From NCBI GenBank assembly GCA_947625455.1, contig CANQOJ010000135.1:1-6198 (forward strand): DNA of 6,198 nt, in the 5' to 3' direction. The notes beneath the pieces are model-generated. The model saw only the letters and a program-made list of their open reading frames with translations. It was not told the origin of the DNA and ran no database searches. The translations under genes were made by a program, and so were the position numbers. Shown in pieces: positions 1 through 5,351 of this stretch (the stretch's first letter is position 1; the number at the start of each line of letters is the position of its first letter). This stretch comes from an uncultured Clostridia bacterium. Lineage in GTDB: Bacteria > Bacillota > Clostridia > Oscillospirales > Ruminococcaceae.

Positions 1-1
1 T

Positions 2-556
2 ATCATAAACGGTCTTACGGATTTCTGCCACCCTTGTCAGGTGCTTGCGGATTTGCAAACCATACGCGAGTACAAAAACAAGCTTGAGGGGCTTAATTTC
101 TGCTATATCGGTGACGGCAACAATATGGCGAACTCGCTTACTGTCGGCTGTCTTAAAGCGGGAATGAACGTAACTCTCGCCTGCCCTGAGGGATATTACC
201 CCGACAAGCAGGTCTTGGACTTTACGAGGGATTATGAAAACTTCAAGCTGCTTAGTGATCCCGTTGAAGCGGCGGCAGACGCTGACGTGCTTTATACGGA
301 CGTCTGGGCGTCTATGGGTATGGAGGACGAGGTAGAAAAACGCAGAATTGCGTTTAAGGGCTATCAGATAAACGACAGCGTTATGGCTTCCGCAAAGCCC
401 GATGCAATAGTTATGCACTGCCTGCCCGCACACCGTGAGGAAGAAATCACCTCAAAGGTTTTTGAACAGCACGCAAAGGAGATTTTTGACGAGGCTGAAA
501 ACCGTCTGCACGCTCAAAAGGCGGTTATGGTAAGGCTTATGGCAAACGAGGGTTAA
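2..556 (+). CDS. argF: Ornithine carbamoyltransferase, C-terminal part (5' end outside the window)
   Basis: This enzyme transfers the carbamoyl group of carbamoyl phosphate to ornithine, giving citrulline in arginine biosynthesis, or runs in reverse in the arginine deiminase pathway; it is cytosolic. The reading frame is open from base 2, so the first roughly 130 residues of a protein usually 300-340 long are missing, including the carbamoyl-phosphate STRTR loop. Visible family motifs in order are HPCQ (residues 10-13 of the fragment, carbamoyl phosphate site), GDGNNMANSL, DVWASMG (the ornithine-binding SMG loop), MHCLPAHR with the catalytic Cys, and FDEAENRLHAQKA near the C-terminus. The SMG and HCLPAHR motifs favour ornithine over aspartate carbamoyltransferase; a putrescine carbamoyltransferase is less likely but cannot be fully excluded without the N-terminus. 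A GTG at 41 lies inside the conserved HPCQ region and is not the real start. Stop is TAA at 554-556. Confidence 0.93.
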   Translation: MINGLTDFCHPCQVLADLQTIREYKNKLEGLNFCYIGDGNNMANSLTVGCLKAGMNVTLACPEGYYPDKQVLDFTRDYENFKLLSDPVEAAADADVLYTDVWASMGMEDEVEKRRIAFKGYQINDSVMASAKPDAIVMHCLPAHREEEITSKVFEQHAKEIFDEAENRLHAQKAVMVRLMANEG

Positions 557-607
557 TTTCTATACTACTGATACGGCATATAAATCGGAATTTAGGCGGT
601 TAGATTT

Positions 608-793
608 ATGAATGAAAAATGTGGCGGAGAGTAAATTGAGAGCGTAATGGCATCTACGCATGGAATGTTTTTCTATCCTAACGGTGAGATAAATAAGCTG
701 AAACCGAAAAGAAGTTCCATTACCTGCTATTGCTGTAAGAATTGCGGGCATATTCAGGATTTTAAAGCAGTTGAAGTTGATAAATTAAAATAA
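608..793 (+). pseudogene. Small zinc-ribbon-like protein, probably decayed (in-frame TAA)
   Basis: An ATG at 608 sits 8 bases after AGGCGG (594-599) and opens the frame MNEKCGGE, which hits TAA at 632-634. The same frame then continues without interruption for 52 more codons to TAA at 791-793. The continuation carries a C-x2-C pair (CKNCGHIQ, codons at 734-757) and an aromatic Gly/Asn stretch (GMFFYPNGE). This architecture, an N-terminal Cys pair followed by a short beta-rich middle and a second Cys pair, resembles small two-knuckle zinc-ribbon proteins of Firmicutes (DUF6487-like; this family link is from memory). Here the first knuckle is reduced to KCGGE, so one CxxC is missing as well as the frame being stopped. 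Alternatively a 48-residue protein starts at ATG 647, with GAGAG at 638-642 as a weak ribosome site. It lies 51 bases after argF on the same strand and ahead of a terminator. Function unknown. Confidence 0.5.
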
Positions 794-848
794 CGGATGA
801 TATTTACAATCAACTCAATAAATGTTTTTCTGTGTTTCAATAAACCAA

Positions 849-882
849 CAACACCGAACAGTTTTGTTCGGTGTTGTTTTTT
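849..882 (+). terminator. Rho-independent terminator after argF and the zinc-ribbon remnant
   Basis: A perfect 12-bp stem (849-860 with 865-876, arms CAACACCGAACA and TGTTCGGTGTTG) encloses a GTTT loop and is followed by six T (877-882). Two further A-T pairs (847-848 with 877-878) could extend the stem. The T-tract makes it a plus-strand terminator. On the minus strand the hairpin is followed by TTGGTTTATT, so it may also weakly stop the 59-codon gene that ends at 881. Confidence 0.92.
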
Positions 883-1060
883 ACTTCAATTTTGAAATAA
901 GGCAAGAGATTATGCGCTTATTTTCGTCGGCAGAGTACCCGCAAAGCGCCTTGCGGACAGTGTAAACAAACAGCTTGTCGGTTTCGGATTTCAGTCTTTT
1001 CCGAATAATTTCATCCGAAATATGTATTTTAACGCTTATTTTCTTTGAAATACCCGTCAT
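881..1060 (-). CDS. Uncharacterised 59-residue basic protein, divergent from the serine recombinase
   Basis: The product is not recognised. The frame starts with ATG (bases 1060-1058) and ends with TAA at 883-881. A strong Shine-Dalgarno AAGGGGG lies at 1075-1069 on the minus strand, 8 bases before the ATG, which is the main argument that this short frame is real. The protein is rich in Lys and Arg, begins MTGISKKISVKIHIS and then looks mostly helical (DEIIRKRLKSETDKLF, then VRKALCGYS); there is no signal peptide, no membrane segment and only isolated Cys residues. Its stop codon shares two bases with the T-tract of the preceding terminator. It is transcribed away from the recombinase across a 78-bp gap. 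A small basic protein beside a serine integrase could be an excision factor or a regulator, but this rests on position and size alone. Confidence 0.7.
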   Translation of the reverse strand: MTGISKKISVKIHISDEIIRKRLKSETDKLFVYTVRKALCGYSADENKRIISCLISKLK

Positions 1061-1097
1061 ACTTAATGCCCCCTTGAAAGTATATTATGACAGCGGA

Positions 1098-1107
1098 CTT
1101 GTACAAG
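1098..1107. promoter_or_regulatory. Perfect palindrome CTTGTACAAG between the divergent genes, possible operator or recombination core
   Basis: A 10-bp perfect palindrome is centred in the 78-bp gap between the 59-codon minus-strand gene and the recombinase. Read on the minus strand it contains TTGTAC, 16 bases ahead of TATACT (1084-1079), which resembles a promoter; however, the predicted transcript start would fall inside the ribosome site of the small gene, so I do not call a promoter. The position suits an operator controlling both genes or part of a phage-type attachment site, which usually lies just upstream of a serine integrase gene. A chance palindrome is possible. Confidence 0.3.
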
Positions 1108-1138
1108 ATTACGGGTGATTTTAAGAAAGAGGGGTATT

Positions 1139-2728
1139 ATGAAAATTGCAATTTATTCAAGGAAATCAAAGTTTACGGGCAAGGGAGAAAGCATTGAAAA
1201 TCAGGTTTCGCTCTGCCGTGAATACATCAAAACGCACATTCCCGAAGCGTGCGACAATGACATAATAGTTTTCGAGGACGAGGGCTTTTCAGCCAAAAAC
1301 CTCGACAGACCGCGCTTTAAGGAAATGATGAAAATTGAAAACGAACAGCCGTTTGATTATATCATAGTTTACAGGCTTGACAGAATAAGCAGGAATGTCG
1401 GTGATTTCGCAAATCTTATCGAAAAGCTGAACGAGCAAAAAACAAGCTTCGTCTGCATAAAAGAACAGTTTGACACTTCAACGCCCATGGGGCGCGCTAT
1501 GATGAACATTTCCGCGGTATTCGCACAGCTTGAGCGGGAAACAATCGCAGAGCGCATACGCGACAACATTGTTCTTCTGGCAAGGACAGGACGCTGGCTT
1601 GGAGGTGTCACGCCGCTTGGATTTACGGGAGAAAAGCTTGAAATAAAAGATGCAGAGGGAAAACGGCGGTTTGCATACAAGCTGTCGCCAGTTAAGGAAG
1701 AAATATCAAGAGTAAAGACGATATACGAAAAATTTCTTGAATATCATTCGTTGACTAAAACAACGTCATGGCTTATTGCAAACGGAATTAAGTCGCGCGG
1801 AGGGAATGACTTCCGCACTAGGGCGGTAAGGGATATACTTAAAAATCCCGTTTACTGCACGGCTGATGAAAATTCACTTTTCTATTTTGAGAAACTTGGG
1901 TGCGACGTTTGCTTTACAAAAGATGAAATAAGCGGGAAGCGCGGTATAATGCCGTTTTGCAGGACAGCTCAAAGCGGAAAGAAAACCCGCAGGACTTCTT
2001 TTGATGAATGGATAATCGCGCTCGGAAAGCACAAGGGAATAATAAACTCGGAAGAATGGATAAAAACTCAGAATTTGCTGGGGCAAAACACTTCAAAATC
2101 GTTTTACAAGCCGTCAAGAAACACCGTCGCAATTTTCACGGGACTTGTAAAATGCGGAAAATGCGGGCATAATATGCGCCCCCGCATAACCTCAAGAAAT
2201 GCCGATAATACCGAAAGGTTTTCGTATATGTGCGAATATAAAGAGCGCTCACGCAAGATGAAATGCGATATGAAAAACGTATGCGGAAATGAACTTGACA
2301 AAATCGTGTGTGAGGAAATTTTGAAGCTTGTGAAAATTGACAAATCGGTAAAGCATGAACTTAGCCTGCTGACGAAAAACATTCCCGAAAACGACAACTC
2401 CGCTGAAATCAAAAATCAGATAGCTCACAAGGAAAAAGAAATCTCAAAACTTATGCGCGCTTTTGCAGGCTCGGACAACACAACTTTCGGATATGCCGAA
2501 AATGAAATAAAAAATCTTGGGAATGAAATACAAATGCTGAATGAAGAACTTTCGCGCATTGAAATCAAGAAATCCGAAAATTTGGACGTTGAAGCTGTCG
2601 CTGATGAATTGCTGAAATTCAGCGACAGATTTGACGAATTGACAGTGGTTGAAAAGCGGGAATTTGTAAATAAGGTTGTTGAAAAAATCATCTGGGACGG
2701 TGAAAATGTTCACATTTATCTGAAATAA
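1139..2728 (+). CDS. Large serine recombinase (site-specific integrase/transposase type), 529 residues
   Basis: Large serine recombinases integrate and excise phages and mobile elements by cutting both DNAs and joining them through a phosphoserine link. Domains in order: N-terminal resolvase catalytic domain (about 1-145) with IYSRKS, in which Ser10 is the expected nucleophile and Arg8 is present, then LDRISR (Asp81, Arg82, Arg85) and the long helix AQLERETIAERIRDN; the recombinase DNA-binding domain (about 155-270); a zinc ribbon with Cys339, Cys342, Cys365 and Cys376; a coiled coil (about 422-479) with Leu/Ile-rich Glu/Lys heptads, used in synapsis control; and a short C-terminal tail. All catalytic residues I can check are present, so it looks intact. 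ATG 1139 is preferred because GAGGGG (1129-1134) precedes it; an upstream in-frame GTG at 1115 lacks a good site. No terminator follows: the stop codon abuts the birA operator. Confidence 0.93.
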   Translation: MKIAIYSRKSKFTGKGESIENQVSLCREYIKTHIPEACDNDIIVFEDEGFSAKNLDRPRFKEMMKIENEQPFDYIIVYRLDRISRNVGDFANLIEKLNEQKTSFVCIKEQFDTSTPMGRAMMNISAVFAQLERETIAERIRDNIVLLARTGRWLGGVTPLGFTGEKLEIKDAEGKRRFAYKLSPVKEEISRVKTIYEKFLEYHSLTKTTSWLIANGIKSRGGNDFRTRAVRDILKNPVYCTADENSLFYFEKLGCDVCFTKDEISGKRGIMPFCRTAQSGKKTRRTSFDEWIIALGKHKGIINSEEWIKTQNLLGQNTSKSFYKPSRNTVAIFTGLVKCGKCGHNMRPRITSRNADNTERFSYMCEYKERSRKMKCDMKNVCGNELDKIVCEEILKLVKIDKSVKHELSLLTKNIPENDNSAEIKNQIAHKEKEISKLMRAFAGSDNTTFGYAENEIKNLGNEIQMLNEELSRIEIKKSENLDVEAVADELLKFSDRFDELTVVEKREFVNKVVEKIIWDGENVHIYLK

Positions 2729-2760
2729 TTGTCAACTGTTTTATATTGCGTGGTTGACAT
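2729..2760. promoter_or_regulatory. BirA operator (biotin repressor binding site)
   Basis: An inverted repeat TTGTCAAC (2729-2736), 16-base spacer, GTTGACAT (2753-2760) has seven perfectly paired positions per arm. This is the arrangement known for BirA boxes (TTGTnAAC, a 14-16 base spacer, GTTnACAA). It lies directly ahead of birA itself and of bioY and bioB, and its right arm contains the whole -35 hexamer TTGACA, so bound holo-BirA would exclude RNA polymerase. The left arm begins at the base following the recombinase stop codon. Confidence 0.9.
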
Positions 2761-2782
2761 TCAGGAAAAGAAGTGTTATAAT
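2754..2782 (+). promoter_or_regulatory. Consensus sigma-A promoter of the birA-bioY-bioB operon
   Basis: The -35 box TTGACA (2754-2759) and -10 box TATAAT (2777-2782) both match consensus with a 17-base spacer, and TG at 2774-2775 supplies an extended -10 element. Transcription should start near 2789, leaving an untranslated leader of about 17 bases. That is too short for a riboswitch, so control should be by the overlapping operator. Confidence 0.92.
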
Positions 2783-2805
2783 TAAATAAAAAAGAGGTAA
2801 CGATT

Positions 2806-3777
2806 TTGACAATCAAAGAACAAATCCGAGGACTTCTTGAAGAAAACCGAGGTAATTTTATTTCGGGAGAAAGTATCGCAAGAAAACTCTACTGCACGCG
2901 CGGGGCGGTATGGAAAGCAATAAAGTCATTAAGAGCGGACGGTCTTGAAATAACGGCGGTGACTAACCGCGGGTATTGCCTTGACGATAAAGGGGATATT
3001 CTCAGCGAAGCTGGTATAAGGCGCTATTTAGGCAAAAACGGGGAGATTATTGTTTTTAAAACGATTGATTCCACAAACACATATCTTCGCGGACTTGCCG
3101 CAAACGGCGCGGGAGAGGGTGTACTTGCGGTTTCATCAGAGCAGACAAACGGTTACGGCAGGCGCGGCAGAAACTTCTTCTCCCCTGCTGATACGGGACT
3201 TTATATGAGCATTTTGCTGCGTCCGAAATTTTCCGCGCAGACTGCTGTGAAAATAACTGCGGCGGGCGCTGTCGCGGTGTGCAGGGCAATTGATAAGGTT
3301 TTGGGAATAAGCGCGGACATTAAATGGGTAAACGACATTTACTGCGATGGGAAAAAGGTTGCGGGTATTGCGACAGAGGGCGCGCTGAATATTGAAAACG
3401 GGCTTTTTGACTATGCGGTTATAGGCATAGGAATAAACGTATATAAACCGCAAAATGATTTTCCCTCTGATATTTCAGCAACAGCAGGCGTACTGACTGA
3501 AACGCAGACTGCCGATACTAAAAACAGGCTTTGCGCAGAAATCTACAAAAGTTTTATGGAACTTTATCATAAACTTCCCGAATGTGACTTTATAAGCGAA
3601 TACGAGAAACGTTTGATGTGGAAAGGCGGAAAAATCTACATTATTTCGGGTGCTGACGGGAAAATCAAAACTCCCGCCGTACTGCTTGGCATAGATGAAA
3701 ACTGCGCTTTAAAGGTGAGGTATGAAAACGGAAAAGAGGACGTAATTTCTTCTGGAGAAATAAGCATAAGGAGATAA
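2806..3777 (+). CDS. birA: Bifunctional biotin-protein ligase / biotin operon repressor
   Basis: BirA makes biotinyl-AMP from biotin and ATP and transfers biotin to a lysine of carboxylase carrier domains; loaded with biotinyl-AMP it also dimerises and represses biotin genes. The 323-residue length is close to E. coli BirA (321). Residues 1-60 form the winged helix-turn-helix (ISGESIARKL, then TRGAVWKAIKSL, wing near NRGYCL), marking the regulatory class. The ligase core follows with DSTN (88-91), the biotinyl-AMP loop GYGRRGR (116-122), KWVNDI (173-178), the KKVAGI segment with the likely catalytic Lys184, and GIGINV (207-212). The SH3-like C-terminal domain starts near 265. The start is TTG at 2806, chosen because AGAGGT (2793-2798) lies 7 bases upstream and no ATG fits; a TTG start should keep protein levels low. 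It is first in the operon, two bases ahead of bioY. Confidence 0.95.
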   Translation: MTIKEQIRGLLEENRGNFISGESIARKLYCTRGAVWKAIKSLRADGLEITAVTNRGYCLDDKGDILSEAGIRRYLGKNGEIIVFKTIDSTNTYLRGLAANGAGEGVLAVSSEQTNGYGRRGRNFFSPADTGLYMSILLRPKFSAQTAVKITAAGAVAVCRAIDKVLGISADIKWVNDIYCDGKKVAGIATEGALNIENGLFDYAVIGIGINVYKPQNDFPSDISATAGVLTETQTADTKNRLCAEIYKSFMELYHKLPECDFISEYEKRLMWKGGKIYIISGADGKIKTPAVLLGIDENCALKVRYENGKEDVISSGEISIRR

Positions 3778-3779
3778 CT

Positions 3780-4346
3780 ATGACAAAAACGAAAAACAAA
3801 ACCGTAATGATTTGCATATGCGCTGTGTTTGCCGCGCTGATTGCGGTAGGCGCATTTATAAGAATACCTATCCCCTACATAAACGTGACATTACAGGTGT
3901 TTTTCGTGGCGCTGGCGGGAATGCTGCTGGGAGGAAAATACGGCGCACTTAGCGTGTGCGTTTATATTTTACTCGGACTTATCGGTATTCCGATATTCAC
4001 TGAGGGAGGCGGTTTTTTCTATGTTCTGAAACCGACTTTCGGTTATCTGATAGGATTTGCTGTCGGCGCTTACTTTATGGGAAAAATAGCTAACAATGTT
4101 TCAAATCCCTCGTTTAAGCGTTTGTTTATAGCTGATACTGTGGGGATTTTAATAATGTACGCAATAGGAGTTGTGTATTTTTATATCGCGTCAAACCTAT
4201 GGGTAGGCGGAGGCGGGATAAGCGTGGGCGCGTGCCTGCTTTACTGCTTTGTTCTTCTTTTCCCAAAGGATTTTGTTGTCAGCATTATAGCGATATTCCT
4301 CGCCAAAAGGCTTATTCCTGTTTTGAGAAAGTATAAAGGTGAATAA
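3780..4346 (+). CDS. bioY: Biotin transporter substrate-binding protein BioY (ECF S component)
   Basis: BioY is the membrane protein that binds biotin and, with the energy-coupling module (EcfT and two ATPases, not encoded here), imports it. The 188-residue protein is very hydrophobic with about six membrane segments, roughly 8-27, 34-52, 54-73, 84-104, 115-137 and 148-178. Family marks are the ALAGMLLGGKYG stretch, the Gly-rich loop EGGGFF (75-80) followed by KPTFGYLIGF (84-93), and the FPKD motif near 161-164 whose Asp is usually conserved. The ATG at 3780 has AAGGAG (3768-3773) six bases ahead, overlapping the end of birA, so translation is probably coupled. It shares the BirA-controlled promoter. 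Genomes usually encode the shared Ecf module elsewhere, and some BioY proteins work alone. Confidence 0.95.
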   Translation: MTKTKNKTVMICICAVFAALIAVGAFIRIPIPYINVTLQVFFVALAGMLLGGKYGALSVCVYILLGLIGIPIFTEGGGFFYVLKPTFGYLIGFAVGAYFMGKIANNVSNPSFKRLFIADTVGILIMYAIGVVYFYIASNLWVGGGGISVGACLLYCFVLLFPKDFVVSIIAIFLAKRLIPVLRKYKGE

Positions 4347-4347
4347 A

Positions 4348-5301
4348 GTGAACATAAACGAACTTAAAAATAAAGTATTAAACGGTTACTCTATAACGCG
4401 AAATGACGCTTTAGAACTTATAACGGCAGACCTTAACGATTTATGCCGGGCGTCTGACGAAATAAGGCGGAAATTCTGCGGAAACGATTTTGATATCTGC
4501 ACCATAATTAACGGCAAGAGCGGGCGTTGTTCGGAAAACTGCAAATACTGCGCTCAATCATCACACTACAGCGCAAAATGCGAGGTATATCCTCTGCTCG
4601 GAAAAGACGAGATTGTAAAACAAGCTTTGTACAACTATGAAAAGGGCGTTTTGAGATACTCAATAGTTTGCTCGGGAAAAAGGCTTTCCGACAGCGAAGT
4701 TGACAGCCTTTGCGAAAGCATACGCGCAATAAAACAGGCTTGTCCGATTTCGGTTTGTGTTTCCGTTGGTTTGCTTGACGAAAACAACTTCAAAAAGCTG
4801 AAAGAAGCGGGCGTCAGCCGTGTTCACAACAACCTTGAAACCTCGCGGAGATTTTTCCCCGAAGTTTGCACAACTCACACCTTTGACGATAAAATCTGCG
4901 CGATAAACGCCGCGAAATCCGCGGGACTTGAAGTATGCAGCGGAGGGATAATGGGGATAGGCGAAACAATGGAGGACAGGATTGATATGGCGTTTACTTT
5001 ACGGGAACTTGGCGTGAAATCTGTTCCCGTGAATATGCTTAATCCCATAGTAAACACTCCTCTTGAACACTTCAAAATACCGACCGAAGAAGAAATGGCG
5101 AGAATTGTCGCTATTTTTCGTTTTATACTTCCCGACGCGCAAATCAGGCTTGCGGGAGGGAGAGGACTTTTAAAAGACATGGGGAGAATGCTCCTGCTTT
5201 CAGGCGCTAACGCGGCAATTTCGGGCGATATGCTTACAACGGCGGGCATTACAATTGAAAACGATATGAAGATGATTTCAGAACTTGGGTTCAATATATA
5301 A
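4348..5301 (+). CDS. bioB: Biotin synthase (radical SAM)
   Basis: BioB inserts sulfur into dethiobiotin to give biotin, using S-adenosylmethionine radicals and two iron-sulfur clusters. Numbering from GTG 4348 (317 residues): the radical-SAM 4Fe-4S motif CSENCKYC gives Cys61, Cys65 and Cys68, followed by AQSSHY. The 2Fe-2S ligands also appear present: Cys108 (SIVCSG), Cys137 (SVCVSVG), Cys197 (EVCSGG) and Arg267 (IRLAGGR). HNNLETSRRFFPEVCTTHT is the typical NLET/TTHT region and LNPIVNTPLE also fits the family. GTG 4348 is preferred because AAAGGTGA (4335-4342) sits 5 bases ahead; an in-frame GTG at 4339 would overlap bioY by 8 bases and give 320 residues but has a poorer ribosome site. It is the last gene of the operon. 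No bioA, bioD or bioF is in the window. Confidence 0.96.
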   Translation: MNINELKNKVLNGYSITRNDALELITADLNDLCRASDEIRRKFCGNDFDICTIINGKSGRCSENCKYCAQSSHYSAKCEVYPLLGKDEIVKQALYNYEKGVLRYSIVCSGKRLSDSEVDSLCESIRAIKQACPISVCVSVGLLDENNFKKLKEAGVSRVHNNLETSRRFFPEVCTTHTFDDKICAINAAKSAGLEVCSGGIMGIGETMEDRIDMAFTLRELGVKSVPVNMLNPIVNTPLEHFKIPTEEEMARIVAIFRFILPDAQIRLAGGRGLLKDMGRMLLLSGANAAISGDMLTTAGITIENDMKMISELGFNI

Positions 5302-5306
5302 CAGCA

Positions 5307-5345
5307 AATCGGCGTGTCTGTTTGGATACGCCGATTGTTGTTTTT
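5307..5345 (+). terminator. Rho-independent terminator of the birA-bioY-bioB operon
   Basis: A 12-bp stem with one G-U pair (5307-5318, AATCGGCGTGTC, with 5325-5336, GATACGCCGATT) closes a six-base loop and is followed by GTTG and five T (5341-5345). It starts five bases after the bioB stop. It lies between convergent genes and may also slow transcripts from the alcohol dehydrogenase, but on the minus strand the following sequence (TGCTGTTATATA) is a poorer U-tract. Confidence 0.88.
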
Positions 5346-5351
5346 ACTTAA

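Noticed and set aside
560..751. Minus-strand 63-codon open frame
   Set aside because: It overlaps the zinc-ribbon frame in antisense, has no convincing ribosome site and no recognisable motif; treated as a shadow.
1079..1106. Promoter TTGTAC-N16-TATACT for the 59-codon minus-strand gene
   Set aside because: The predicted transcript start near 1072 would fall within the AAGGGGG ribosome site (1075-1069), and the -35 box is a poor match; noted only as part of the palindrome entry.
1115..1138. Upstream GTG start of the recombinase adding eight residues
   Set aside because: The ATG at 1139 has a well-placed GAGGGG and begins the conserved MKIAIYSRKS core, while GTG 1115 has no good ribosome site.
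1369..2713. Several minus-strand open frames of 70-103 codons inside the recombinase gene
   Set aside because: They are antisense to a clearly conserved gene, rich in Ser/Phe as expected from reverse reading of Lys/Glu codons, and lack ribosome sites.
806..2740. TCAACT shared by 810-815 and 2732-2737 as possible direct repeats flanking the recombinase unit
   Set aside because: Only six bases match and the flanks do not align; expected by chance in AT-rich intergenic DNA, and the right copy is explained by the BirA operator.
2783..2805. Leader riboswitch ahead of birA
   Set aside because: Only about 17 leader bases remain after the predicted start of transcription, too short for any structured sensor; the BirA operator explains regulation.
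3056..5294. Minus-strand open frames inside birA and bioB, the longest 139 codons
   Set aside because: They lie antisense to well-identified biotin genes and their translations show no family motifs.
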